Shown: positions 1-7,722, counted from the stretch's first letter. The stretch: 36,269 nt of DNA from Pseudomonas sp. GM21 (GCF_000282215.1 NZ_AKJS01000150.1:1-36269); one strand, 5' to 3'. The notes: generated from the sequence alone by a model not told the origin. Translations and numbers: made by a program.

Positions 1-749
1 AGTACCGATGCCGTTTCGGACTGACCGAGCTTGCCTGCACGACGGAAGTTTTCAGGTAGACCCAGCGCAACGCCAGAACCGCCGGTAACCAGTTTATGGT
101 CCGCTACGGCAGTGCCTATCGCATACAAATCTTCATCATCGATCGCATCGACAATGGCATAACCTCGACCTTGGGCAATGAGGCTATTGAAAGCCGTGGA
201 AATGGCTTGCGCGCCCTTGTTTACGACCGAATGTGCAACAAGACCTACCGGTTTGAGCGTCTGCTGCTGCAACACCCGAACCAGATTGGAATCGGTCATT
301 GGCGTCAATGGATGATTACGCATGCCGGATTCGCTCAACAGCACATCGCCGACGAACAAATGACCGTTAAAAATCGTCCGTTTGTTCTCCGGAAATGCAG
401 GACACGCCACAGCGAACGAGACGTTCAATGCTTCAGCAAGTGCATCGGCGACAGGGCCGATGTTTCCGCGAGAGGTCGAGTCAAACGTCGAGCAATATTT
501 GAAAAAAAACTGTTGGCAGCCTGCCGCACGCAACCATTCCAGCGCTTCAAGCGATTGGGTAACGGCTTCTTCCGGGCTGACGGTACGGCTTTTCAGGGCA
601 ATGACGACAGCATCGATGTCGTCAGGCAGTGGCCCTTGCGGCACACCGATCACTTGTAGCGTGCGCATGCCGCCACGTACCAGCGTACTGGCCAAATCCG
701 TACCGCCGGTGAAGTCATCAGCGATGCAACCGAGTAGTAATTGACTCAC
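1..749 (-). CDS. otnK: 3-oxo-tetronate kinase family (OtnK, DUF1537), C-terminus beyond window
   Basis: Partial gene: 249 codons of a family of about 420 residues; the missing C-terminal part would carry the nucleotide-binding domain. Translation begins GCIADDFTGGTDLAS, the N-terminal Asp-Asp-Phe-Thr-Gly signature of DUF1537 four-carbon acid sugar kinases, and continues in one frame to the window edge. The start is GTG at 749-747, with AGGAG about six bases upstream. Known OtnK enzymes phosphorylate 3-oxo-tetronates at C4 in the cytoplasm; the related DtnK and OiaK act on D-threonate/D-erythronate and 3-oxo-isoapionate, so substrate is not settled. The OtnI-type isomerase at 4524-5312 favours the oxo-tetronate assignment. 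It is the last visible gene after the dehydrogenase at 868-1938 on the same strand. The plus-strand frames over this stretch are antisense shadows. Confidence 0.8.
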   Translation of the reverse strand, partial: MSQLLLGCIADDFTGGTDLASTLVRGGMRTLQVIGVPQGPLPDDIDAVVIALKSRTVSPEEAVTQSLEALEWLRAAGCQQFFFKYCSTFDSTSRGNIGPVADALAEALNVSFAVACPAFPENKRTIFNGHLFVGDVLLSESGMRNHPLTPMTDSNLVRVLQQQTLKPVGLVAHSVVNKGAQAISTAFNSLIAQGRGYAIVDAIDDEDLYAIGTAVADHKLVTGGSGVALGLPENFRRAGKLGQSETASV

Positions 750-769
750 TGTGGTCTCCTCGTGCCCTC

Positions 770-792
770 CTCCTTTGGATATCCAAAAGGAG
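770..792 (-). promoter_or_regulatory. Inverted repeat in the leader of the kinase gene
   Basis: CTCCTTT-GGATATCC-AAAAGGAG is a near-perfect palindrome about 20 bases upstream of the kinase GTG start. In RNA from the minus strand one arm reads GGAG next to the ribosome-binding region, so it may affect translation, or it may be an operator. No experimental analogue is known to me. Confidence 0.4.
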
Positions 793-832
793 AACAGGCG
801 TTTTCTTGTTATAGATCCGCAACACTCCAGAT

Positions 833-864
833 AACGGGCGACATGCCTGGCATGCCGCCCGTTT
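833..864 (-). terminator. Hairpin just after the dehydrogenase stop codon
   Basis: AACGGGCGACATG-cctgg-CATGCCGCCCGTT forms a 13-bp stem with one G-U pair. It begins about four bases after the stop codon of the 868-1938 gene on the minus strand. The following bases are TTAT rather than a long T-run, so it may attenuate or stabilise the message between the dehydrogenase and the kinase instead of ending it. Confidence 0.45.
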
Positions 865-867
865 CAA

Positions 868-1938
868 TCAGCCCAGAATGGCTTTGGCTACCGCTTCGCC
901 GAACGCTTTGGTACCGCTGGAGCCGCCCAGATCAGGCGTGCGTTGCTTAGGATCCTGCAGCACAACATCCACAGCCTTCTCCATTTCCAGGCCGGCCTTG
1001 ATCAGCGCTTCTTTGTTGTGCTGCTCGCCCATCCACTGCAGCAGCATGCCAACGGACAGAATCATCGAAACCGGGTTGGCCTTGTCCTGACCGGCGATAT
1101 CCGGCGCAGAGCCGTGCTGGGCCTGGGCGCAGCAATGAGTGTCGCTGGCCATCATGGAACCGGCCAGCCCCAGGCTGCCCGACAGTTCACTGGCAAGATC
1201 GCTGATGATGTCGCCGTAGAAGTTGGTCGCGACCAGAACGTCGAAGCGTTCAGGGCTACGTACCAGGTGGGCAGTGGAGGCATCGACCAGCAGATCGTCC
1301 AGCTCGACCTCCGGGAAGTCCTTCGCTACATCGCGAACGCACTCGAGGAACAGACCATCAGTCATGTGGAAGCTGTTGGCCTTGTGAATGGCGGTGACCT
1401 TCTTGCCACGCTTCATAGCCAGCTCGAATGCACGGCGGGCGATACGCTCGCTGCAATGACGCGTGATTTTACGAGTGGATAAAGCCATATCCGGAGTCGG
1501 CATCACTTCGCCCCAACCGCGGCTCATGTTGCGATCTGGATAAAAGCCTTCAGTCGCTTCACGCATGATCACCAGGTCCATCGTCTTGCCTTCCTTCATG
1601 TTGGAAGTCAGGAATGGACGGGTACGGGCAGGACGTACGTTGGCGTAGAGATCCAGGCCGATACGGAAACCGGCAGAAACGTTGCGACCGCCTTTTTCAG
1701 GCACTGGATAGTCGGCGTGCGACTGGGTGCCGAGAATGATGCCGTCGTAGCCTTTGGCTTTTTCCAGCACTTCATCACGCAAGGTGGTGCCGTATTTATC
1801 CAGGCTTGTGAAACCGACATCGTCGTAATCGAAGCTCAAGCCCAGATCGAATTTTGTGTTGGCAGCCTTGAGCACCGACATCGAAGATTCAACGATTTCT
1901 GGACCAATACCGTCACCAGGAAGAACCAAAATACGCAT
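868..1938 (-). CDS. Isocitrate/isopropylmalate dehydrogenase family protein
   Basis: 356 residues, the usual length for the NAD(P)-dependent beta-decarboxylating dehydrogenases (LeuB, tartrate/D-malate and homoisocitrate dehydrogenases). Visible family marks are the N-terminal LPGDGIGPEI, the arginine-rich substrate segment NVRPARTRPF, REATEGFYPDR with the conserved Tyr, IHKANSFHMTDG with the catalytic Lys, TNFYGDIISDLAS with the metal-binding Asp residues, and HGSAPDIAGQDKANP in the cofactor site. AAGGGG lies six bases before ATG at 1938. It is unlikely to be the biosynthetic LeuB because no leuC/leuD is nearby and it sits beside an OtnK kinase. In related clusters PdxA2, a structural relative, oxidatively decarboxylates a tetronate 4-phosphate. 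I infer this enzyme oxidises and perhaps decarboxylates a 2-hydroxy acid in the same pathway; its substrate is unknown. Confidence 0.85.
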   Translation of the reverse strand: MRILVLPGDGIGPEIVESSMSVLKAANTKFDLGLSFDYDDVGFTSLDKYGTTLRDEVLEKAKGYDGIILGTQSHADYPVPEKGGRNVSAGFRIGLDLYANVRPARTRPFLTSNMKEGKTMDLVIMREATEGFYPDRNMSRGWGEVMPTPDMALSTRKITRHCSERIARRAFELAMKRGKKVTAIHKANSFHMTDGLFLECVRDVAKDFPEVELDDLLVDASTAHLVRSPERFDVLVATNFYGDIISDLASELSGSLGLAGSMMASDTHCCAQAQHGSAPDIAGQDKANPVSMILSVGMLLQWMGEQHNKEALIKAGLEMEKAVDVVLQDPKQRTPDLGGSSGTKAFGEAVAKAILG

Positions 1939-2007
1939 CGCATACCCCTTACTTATTGTTTGAGCTGAATTTTTTCGAAGCCTGTGCGTGATGAACCGGC
2001 CCCATTT

Positions 2008-2034
2008 ATGTACATCGTAAATACAAAGTACAAT
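2008..2034. promoter_or_regulatory. Candidate operator in the divergent dehydrogenase/RraA region
   Basis: TGTAC and GTACA flank a 14-base spacer here. The minus-strand reading of 2026-2034 is ATTGTACTT, which recurs at 6282-6290 before the transporter and, as ATTGTACT, at 5335-5342 before the reductase. The recurrence in three promoter regions of one cluster suggests a binding site for a cluster regulator, most simply the GntR protein at 2676-3668. The link to the regulator is inferred. Confidence 0.35.
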
Positions 2035-2200
2035 ATTGGCGAGACGAAGTCCTTAACCTTTTGCTCCCGTTCGTCCTGAGACGTTATGGGGAGCAGTAGC
2101 GCTATCGCCCTCGACAGATTGCATTTTATTGCATGAATATTCAGTTTGTGCAACCTTTACGCTCAACGGTCACCCAATTCGCTTTCCCAGGAGATCCTGC

Positions 2201-2683
2201 ATGACAGTTAAAACCTCCGATCTTTGCGATCAATACCCAGACTCAATTCGCGTACTGGCCCCAATTTTTCAGGACTTTGGCGGCAAAAATGATTTCGAGG
2301 GACGCGCCTTCACCCTCAAATGTTTCGAGGACAATTCCCGGATCAAGGAAATAAGCAGTCTGCCGGGGCACGGCCGGGTGTTGGTGGTGGACGGAGGCGG
2401 CAGTGACCGCTACGCGCTGTTCGGCGATGTGATCGCTGAAGATCTGGTCAAGAACGGCTGGGCCGGTGTGATGATTTACGGTTACATCCGCGACAAAGCG
2501 GCATTACGTGACATGCCGATCGCCATCAAGGCACTGGGCACATCACCGCGAAAGACCGTCAAACGAAACGAAGGGCAGATTGGCATAACGGTGGAATTCG
2601 CCGGGCACACCATCGCCGATGGCGACCAGCTGTTCGGCGATGATGATGGCGTGGTGTTGTTAAACGAGCTGAGCGCTAGCTGA
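2201..2683 (+). CDS. RraA-family protein with aldolase signature
   Basis: 160 residues from ATG 2201, chosen because AGGAG lies about six bases upstream; the upstream in-frame start at 2129 lacks such a site. The length matches RraA. It shares KCFEDN and GRVLVVDGGGS with E. coli RraA, an inhibitor of RNase E. It also has Asp76-X20-Arg97-Asp98 (ending YGYIRD), the signature of class II HMG/CHA pyruvate aldolases of this superfamily; E. coli RraA reads VRQ at that place. That and the location inside a hydroxy-acid catabolic cluster favour a metabolic aldolase or oxaloacetate decarboxylase role. It is divergent from the dehydrogenase and its 3' end overlaps the convergent GntR gene by eight bases. 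RNase E regulation cannot be excluded from sequence alone. Confidence 0.8.
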   Translation: MTVKTSDLCDQYPDSIRVLAPIFQDFGGKNDFEGRAFTLKCFEDNSRIKEISSLPGHGRVLVVDGGGSDRYALFGDVIAEDLVKNGWAGVMIYGYIRDKAALRDMPIAIKALGTSPRKTVKRNEGQIGITVEFAGHTIADGDQLFGDDDGVVLLNELSAS

Positions 2684-3668
2684 CGACCGATATCTCAAGG
2701 CTGCGCTGGTATTCCAGCTCATCCTTGGCCTCTTTATCAGTTTTTTGCCGCCCGACCACATCAAGGTGGTTGCGTAGAAATTCCGCCGCCTCCTCTCGCT
2801 GTCCACTTTCGATGAGATCAAGAAGATGGATGTGTTCTTTACATTGGTTGATCAGGCGAGGCCGATCCACGTTGGCCTTGTAGGCCATGAAACGACGCAA
2901 TTGGTTCTGGCGGCGGATTGCCTCAAGAAAAAAAGCGTTGCCCGAGCAGCGCACCACCAGCTCATGAAGCTGCGAACCGATCTGGAACAGCTGCGATCGC
3001 GACAAGGTGAAAATGTCGCCATCGAGCAGTTGCTGCTGGATTTCCCGCGCTTTGGCAAACGCTGGCTTATCCACCTCGTAACCAGGTTCCAATACGGCGG
3101 CCGGTTCGATTGCCATGCGAAAACGGTAGCTCTGAATATGGGCTTTGGAGTCATGCAGAAAACTGTTGATCTCCCACCCCTGCCCAGGCTTGCGCTCAAT
3201 CATTGCCTCATTGGCCAGTCGGGTCAGAACCTTCATGAGCTGCCCTCTGGGCACCTCATATTTGCGCATCAATTCGGCTTCAAAAAAAGTCGTGGGAATG
3301 TCACCACGCAAGACGTCGTCAACAACGCGCAAGTAGAAGTCTTCAAAGGGATCGACTTCCAGAGGGAGCTTGCGACTGTCGATTCCTCGCGCGTCAGCCG
3401 TCAGGAAATAACCCCGGTTCGGCTCCTTGGTCGCCAGACCCAATTCGGCCAACAACGCAAAACCTCGTCGAATCGGAGACCGGGACACTCCCAACTCCTT
3501 GGCAAAAGACTCCTCACGCAAAGGATCACCAGCGCGCATCGACCGGGCCCTGGCCATGTCGATGATCTTGGGTGCCAACTGCTCCGCAAGGTCTTTCTTA
3601 ATCTTGGGCTTCATTTTGGCTGGTTCGCCCACCAAGGGTTGTTGAAGAGTCGATTCTGCTGAATTCAT
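2676..3668 (-). CDS. GntR-family regulator (FCD type) with two winged-helix domains
   Basis: 330 residues, longer than the usual 220-250 for FadR/FCD regulators. A first winged helix spans about 28-90 (FAKELGVSRSPIRRGF recognition helix). A second, more divergent one spans about 108-168 (LMRKYEVPRGQLMKVLTRLA). An all-helical FCD-type sensor domain fills about 178-315; it binds a carboxylate ligand, often through a metal, in known relatives. ATG 3668 has no good ribosome-binding site; Met19 is an alternative. It diverges from the racemase-like gene and converges on the RraA gene, so it probably controls the hydroxy-acid cluster. The duplicated DNA-binding region is the unusual point. Similar tandem-winged-helix GntR proteins exist, but I cannot name an orthologue. 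Confidence 0.85.
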   Translation of the reverse strand: MNSAESTLQQPLVGEPAKMKPKIKKDLAEQLAPKIIDMARARSMRAGDPLREESFAKELGVSRSPIRRGFALLAELGLATKEPNRGYFLTADARGIDSRKLPLEVDPFEDFYLRVVDDVLRGDIPTTFFEAELMRKYEVPRGQLMKVLTRLANEAMIERKPGQGWEINSFLHDSKAHIQSYRFRMAIEPAAVLEPGYEVDKPAFAKAREIQQQLLDGDIFTLSRSQLFQIGSQLHELVVRCSGNAFFLEAIRRQNQLRRFMAYKANVDRPRLINQCKEHIHLLDLIESGQREEAAEFLRNHLDVVGRQKTDKEAKDELEYQRSLEISVVS

Positions 3669-3836
3669 GGAAACCGGTAATCAGAGGAGTATGACGTGCA
3701 TAGCCCGGTATGGAGTGATTACACCCGAATCCAAGCTTTAAAGAAAAATAACACACCTGATGCACATCAACACGCCAGTGACAATTCAGGGCTTCACCGT
3801 ACACCCACTTGACCTACAGTAACGCAGGAAACCGTC

Positions 3837-4496
3837 ATGACCGCCCCACGCATCTATCTGATCCATGCAACGCCAGTAGCCATAGACCCCATCACTGAGG
3901 CGTTCACACGACTTTGGCCTGAGGCCAGGCTGGCCAATTTATTGGAGGATTCACTCTCTAGCGATTTGGCCGAGGCCGGTGAGCTGACCCCGGACTTGAG
4001 CCAGCGGTTCTTGAAACTCGCGACCTACGCCGCAGAGGCCGGTGCTGATGCGATCCTGTTTACGTGCTCGGCATTTGGTGAGGCGATCGACTTGTGCAAG
4101 CGCTCGCTGAGCATTCCGGTGCTTAAACCGAACGAAGCCATGATCGAGGCGGCCCTTCAACGCACAGCAAGAATCACCATCCTTGCGACATTCCAGCCGG
4201 CCATTGCATCGATGACCGAGGAATTTTTAGCCCACGCGGGACAACTGGGCGTCGATATCGAGCTCGACACCCTTGTTTGTCCAGAAGCACTCGCCGAACT
4301 GCGCAAGGGAAATGCTGAACGCCATGACGCGCTGATCGTCGATTCAGCTCGCTCCCCAACCAATAGCGAATTGTTGTGCTTTGCCCAGTTCTCCATGACC
4401 AGCGCAGCACAACAAGTGAGTCAAGTGAGTGGCCTGCCCGTACTGACAACACCCGACAGCGCCGTGTTGAAGCTGCGCGACCTTCTCAAAGCCTGA
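3837..4496 (+). CDS. Asp/Glu/hydantoin racemase superfamily protein
   Basis: 219 residues, in the range for this superfamily (racemases, maleate isomerase, arylmalonate decarboxylase). The first catalytic cysteine is clear: ILFTCSAFGE with Cys77. In the C-terminal half the usual second cysteine segment reads LLCFAQFSM, where Gln184 takes the expected place and Cys181 sits three residues earlier. With only one Cys in position the protein may not racemise by the two-base mechanism. A one-base reaction, such as isomerisation or decarboxylation, is possible. AGGA lies about eight bases before ATG 3837. It is the first gene of a plus-strand run: the isomerase begins 27 bases after it. Substrate is unknown. 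Confidence 0.75.
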   Translation: MTAPRIYLIHATPVAIDPITEAFTRLWPEARLANLLEDSLSSDLAEAGELTPDLSQRFLKLATYAAEAGADAILFTCSAFGEAIDLCKRSLSIPVLKPNEAMIEAALQRTARITILATFQPAIASMTEEFLAHAGQLGVDIELDTLVCPEALAELRKGNAERHDALIVDSARSPTNSELLCFAQFSMTSAAQQVSQVSGLPVLTTPDSAVLKLRDLLKA

Positions 4497-4523
4497 TGCA
4501 GATTGAAGATTCAAGGAGTCCCC

Positions 4524-5312
4524 ATGACCAGGTTGAACGCACACATCGGCTTCCAGTTTACAGAATTGCCTTTCCTGGAGCGGTTCTCGGCAGCGGCCAA
4601 CGCAGGTTTTCGAGCGGTCGAGTTTCCCTCCCCCTACGAATACGAAGCACCGCAAATCGCAGAGCTTCTCTGCGAGCATGAACTGCAGATGGTGCAGTTC
4701 GCCGCGCCATCGGGGCCAACCAAAGGCACTACCGGCATTTGCAGTTCAAAAGAAGCATTTCGATCTGATCTGATCAAAGCCGTCGAATATGCAAATGCAC
4801 TCGATTGCCGAATGGTTCACCTGATGTCAGGAGTGTCGCAGGCTGCACTTGGGGTCATTGCCGATAGCAGCATTTACCGACGCAATCTGAAGTACGCCGT
4901 TGAGTTCTTGTCTGGAGAAGGCATCGAGCCTTTGATTGAAGTCATAAGCTCAAATGAAGTCCCAGGTTACCTGATGAGCCGATACGACTTCGCCGAAGAG
5001 ATGCTTCAGACACTGCCCGGCCTTGGACTGATCCTGGACACTTACCACACCGAGCTTCTAGGCGAGGATTGCTTGCGCAAGCTCAATCAATGGTGGTCGC
5101 GGGTGAGTCACATCCAGGTCGCCGACTTTCCCGGCCGCAACGAGCCAGGCACAGGCAACATCGACTTCCCAAAACTGCTCTCCATGCTTGAAGACCGGGC
5201 CTATCAGGGCTGGGTGGGTTGCGAGTACCGCCCTCGCACCTCGACTCTCGATGGGCTGGAAGAACTCCGGAGGATCATGAAGCCGCATCCTCACGAGGAT
5301 GACCGTTGGTAA
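4524..5312 (+). CDS. otnI: Hydroxypyruvate isomerase family / 2-oxo-tetronate isomerase (OtnI-type)
   Basis: 262 residues from ATG 4524, preceded by AAGGAG at five bases; this start is preferred to TTG 4503, which would place the ribosome-binding site inside the gene. It is a TIM-barrel sugar-phosphate-isomerase-like protein of the length of E. coli Hyi (258). The metal ligands are all in place: Glu139 (PLIEV), Asp172 (LILDTYH), Gln198 (HIQVADFPGRNEPG) and Glu234 (GCEYRP). OtnI interconverts 2-oxo- and 3-oxo-tetronate, giving the substrate of OtnK, and an OtnK-type kinase is at 1-749. Alternatives are hydroxypyruvate isomerase, or the structurally similar 3-oxo-isoapionate decarboxylase OiaC. 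Cytoplasmic. Confidence 0.8.
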   Translation: MTRLNAHIGFQFTELPFLERFSAAANAGFRAVEFPSPYEYEAPQIAELLCEHELQMVQFAAPSGPTKGTTGICSSKEAFRSDLIKAVEYANALDCRMVHLMSGVSQAALGVIADSSIYRRNLKYAVEFLSGEGIEPLIEVISSNEVPGYLMSRYDFAEEMLQTLPGLGLILDTYHTELLGEDCLRKLNQWWSRVSHIQVADFPGRNEPGTGNIDFPKLLSMLEDRAYQGWVGCEYRPRTSTLDGLEELRRIMKPHPHEDDRW

Positions 5313-5331
5313 GAAATCGTTTCTTTTTGAA

Positions 5332-5365
5332 GAAATTGTACTGCGTAATCTTGCAAAACAATTTC
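5332..5365. promoter_or_regulatory. Inverted repeat with ATTGTACT motif before the reductase
   Basis: GAAATTGT and ACAATTTC form a perfect 8-bp inverted repeat with an 18-base spacer, about 80 bases before the reductase start. It contains ATTGTACT at 5335-5342, the motif also seen at 2026-2034 (minus) and 6282-6290. A regulator site is inferred. Confidence 0.4.
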
Positions 5366-5445
5366 GAGTGGAGTTTATTAGCCCTCAGTAGCCCTCGAAG
5401 GTTGCAGGCAATACTCCCAACAAAAAACACAACAGGAGTTTACGC

Positions 5446-6189
5446 ATGAGCAAAAAGATCGCATTTGTTACTGCAGGCATGGGAAACCTGGGGACTGCAG
5501 TTTGCCAACGACTGGCACGTGACGGGTTCACCGTCGTCGCAGGATGCGGCCCAGAATCCCCCCTGAAGGACACCTGGCTCGCCCAACAAAAGGAGCTTGG
5601 TTTCAACTTCATCGCTTCTGAAGGTAGCGTTGCTGATTGGGAGTCCTGCCAAAAGGCTTTCGATCAAATCAAGAAAAATGTCGGCCCTGTTGACGTTCTG
5701 ATCAACAATGCCGGTACTGCTCGGAATGTTGTATTCCATGACATGCAGCCCAATGACTGGGCTACCGTCATCGACACCAATCTCAATTCGCTATTCAACG
5801 TAACCAAACAGGTTATCGATGGCATGGCCGAACGAGGCTGGGGACGAGTGATCAACATCTCCTCTGTAAATGCTCAACTGGGCCAGGTAGGTCAGGTCAA
5901 CTACTCCACTGCCAAATCCGCAATTCGAGGCTTCACTCGCGCACTGGCACGAGAAGTCGGCTCCCGTGGGGTCACCGTCAATACCGTCTCTCCTGGATAC
6001 ATCGCCACTGCCAAGCTCAAGTCCGTCACCACGGCGGACGCGATGGATCGCATCATTCAGGACATTCCGACTCGTCGCCTGGGAACACCCGAGGAGATCG
6101 CAGCGGTGTGCGCCTGGCTAGCCTCCGATGAAGCCGGTTACGCAAACGGTGCCGACTTCTCGCTCAATGGCGGCCTTCACATGAGTTGA
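5446..6189 (+). CDS. PhaB-type short-chain dehydrogenase/reductase (acetoacetyl-CoA reductase-like)
   Basis: 247 residues. The cofactor loop is TAGMGNLG (9-16), NNAG is at 87-90, and the catalytic set is Ser140, Tyr153 and Lys157. The segments VVAGCGPESP, FNVTKQVIDGMAERGWGRV and ADFSLNGGLHM match the PhaB subgroup of acetoacetyl-CoA reductases over the whole length. AGGAG lies seven bases before ATG 5446. No polyhydroxyalkanoate synthase or thiolase is adjacent. The gene sits between the OtnI isomerase and a carboxylate transporter, so I infer it has been recruited as a hydroxy-acid dehydrogenase, in the place that LtnD/OtnD holds in known tetronate pathways. The family call is firm; the substrate is not. 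Confidence 0.85.
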   Translation: MSKKIAFVTAGMGNLGTAVCQRLARDGFTVVAGCGPESPLKDTWLAQQKELGFNFIASEGSVADWESCQKAFDQIKKNVGPVDVLINNAGTARNVVFHDMQPNDWATVIDTNLNSLFNVTKQVIDGMAERGWGRVINISSVNAQLGQVGQVNYSTAKSAIRGFTRALAREVGSRGVTVNTVSPGYIATAKLKSVTTADAMDRIIQDIPTRRLGTPEEIAAVCAWLASDEAGYANGADFSLNGGLHMS

Positions 6190-6281
6190 TACTCGTGTGA
6201 GACTCAGCGGCGACCCGCTGGATCAAACCAAAAATACAGCGGGAACCTTGATGCGCTTTTTGCGCAGATCCCATAAAAACA

Positions 6282-6290
6282 ATTGTACTT
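6282..6290 (+). promoter_or_regulatory. ATTGTACTT motif before the transporter
   Basis: Third occurrence of the ATTGTACT motif in this cluster, about 20 bases before the transporter start. At this distance a bound protein would block transcription or initiation. It could also be a transcription-start-proximal element. Confidence 0.3.
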
Positions 6291-6308
6291 TACGTCAAGG
6301 TGATACAA

Positions 6309-7643
6309 ATGCTCTCAATACTCGGCTACGGCATGATCGTGACCTTCATGGCACTGATCATGACCAAGCGGTTGTCACCGTTGGTAGCGATGACAACAGT
6401 TCCGATCGTTTTCGCACTCATGGCAGGCTTCGGTCCGGACATGGGCAACATGATGATCGATGGCCTGAAAAAGGTAGCGCCAACCGCCGTCATGGTGATG
6501 TTCGCGATCCTCTACTTTGGCGTGATGTTCGATACAGGCCTGTTCGATCCGATCATTCGCAAGTTCATCAAACTGATCAACGGCGACCCGATGAAGGCGG
6601 TCGTTTTCGCGACCCTGCTGGCAGGCATGGTGTCGCTGGACGGCGACGGTTCGACAACCTACATGATCACCGTCACGGCGATGCTGCCTCTGTTCAAGCG
6701 ACTCAGACTCGAACCCTTGTCACTGACCTGTGTAGTCATTCTGGCGGCAAGCGTGACAAACCTGTTGCCATGGGGCGGCCCACTTGCACGCGCCGCAGCT
6801 TCCCTGCAGGTCGATACGTCCGAGCTGTTCATCCCGCTTATTCCCGTTATGGTAGTGGGCTTCCTCGGCGTGCTGGCGCTGGCTTACTTCATCGGTATTC
6901 GCGAGCGTCAACGTCTCGGAAGACTGCGCCTGTCAGTGGGTGCTGCTGCCACCGTTTTTGACGATGAGACTGACGAAGGTCTGCCATCGATGTCAGACGA
7001 AAATGCCGAACTGCGTCGTCCAAAACTGTTTTGGTTGAACGCGGGTCTGACGATTGCTTTGATGGCTGGCCTGGTGGTGGAAATATTGCCACTTTCCATT
7101 TTGTTCATGGTCGCGTTCTCCGTCGCATTGGTGATCAACTACCCACACATGAACGATCAGCGTCGTCGTATTTCCGCGCACGCTCCAACAGCCCTGAACC
7201 AGATTGCGATCTTCCTGGCAGCCGGCATCCTCGCGGGCATTCTCTCCGGGACGGGCATGGTCAACGCGATGTCCGCCAGCTTCCTGGCAATGCTTCCTGC
7301 AACCTGGGGCCCGTACATGGCTCCGATCACCGCGCTGGCGAGTATTCCGGGCACGTTCTTCATGTCCAATGACGCCTTCTACTATGGTGTGCTTCCAGTG
7401 CTCGCCAAGGCTGCCGAGGTCTATGGCATTACCCACGCTGAAATTGGCCGGGCCTCGCTGGTAGGTCAGCCTGTTCACCTCCTAAGTCCTCTTGTGGCCT
7501 CGACCTACTTGCTTTGCGGTCTGGCTGGTGTGGAGTTCAGCGACCACCAGAAATACACCATGAAATGGGCGTTTGCGCTTAGTTTCCTGATCCTGCTCGC
7601 TTGCTTGCTACTAGGCTTGTTCCCTCTGGCAGCTAGTGTCTAA
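6309..7643 (+). CDS. CitMHS-family carboxylate:H+ (or metal-citrate) transporter
   Basis: 444 residues from ATG 6309, which has AAGGTGAT upstream; GTG 6300 is an alternative three codons earlier. The protein has about a dozen hydrophobic segments with a hydrophilic loop near 205-245. SLDGDGSTTYMIT and the C-terminal SNDAFYYGVLPVLA are typical of the CitMHS family, whose members carry citrate, metal-citrate or other di/tricarboxylates across the inner membrane. It follows the reductase by about 120 bases and ends at a strong terminator, closing the plus-strand unit that starts with the racemase-like gene. It is presumably the uptake system for the substrate of the cluster, which points to a multi-carboxylate or hydroxy-acid. 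Confidence 0.85.
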   Translation: MLSILGYGMIVTFMALIMTKRLSPLVAMTTVPIVFALMAGFGPDMGNMMIDGLKKVAPTAVMVMFAILYFGVMFDTGLFDPIIRKFIKLINGDPMKAVVFATLLAGMVSLDGDGSTTYMITVTAMLPLFKRLRLEPLSLTCVVILAASVTNLLPWGGPLARAAASLQVDTSELFIPLIPVMVVGFLGVLALAYFIGIRERQRLGRLRLSVGAAATVFDDETDEGLPSMSDENAELRRPKLFWLNAGLTIALMAGLVVEILPLSILFMVAFSVALVINYPHMNDQRRRISAHAPTALNQIAIFLAAGILAGILSGTGMVNAMSASFLAMLPATWGPYMAPITALASIPGTFFMSNDAFYYGVLPVLAKAAEVYGITHAEIGRASLVGQPVHLLSPLVASTYLLCGLAGVEFSDHQKYTMKWAFALSFLILLACLLLGLFPLAASV

Positions 7644-7684
7644 GGGAAAGTGAGGAACAACTAGCATCACCGCTGCAAACCAAT

Positions 7685-7722
7685 AAAAAATCCCGGAAAC
7701 AGAAATGTTTTCGGGATTTTTT
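7685..7722 (+). terminator. Strong rho-independent terminator after the transporter
   Basis: AAAAAATCCCGGAAAC, a six-base loop, then GTTTTCGGGATTTTTT: a 16-bp stem with one G-U pair and T-run. It lies between the transporter and the DeoR regulator and could work in both directions. Confidence 0.93.

Noticed and set aside
96..744. Open plus-strand frames at 96-659 and 382-744
   Set aside because: They lie antisense to the OtnK-type kinase, which has a clear family signature and a good ribosome-binding site on the minus strand.
868..1938. Annotation as biosynthetic 3-isopropylmalate dehydrogenase (LeuB)
   Set aside because: Family residues fit several beta-decarboxylating dehydrogenases, and the neighbours are sugar-acid genes rather than leuC/leuD.
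5446..6189. Part of a polyhydroxybutyrate synthesis locus
   Set aside because: The protein is PhaB-like, but no phaC, phaA or phasin gene is adjacent and the context is hydroxy-acid catabolism.
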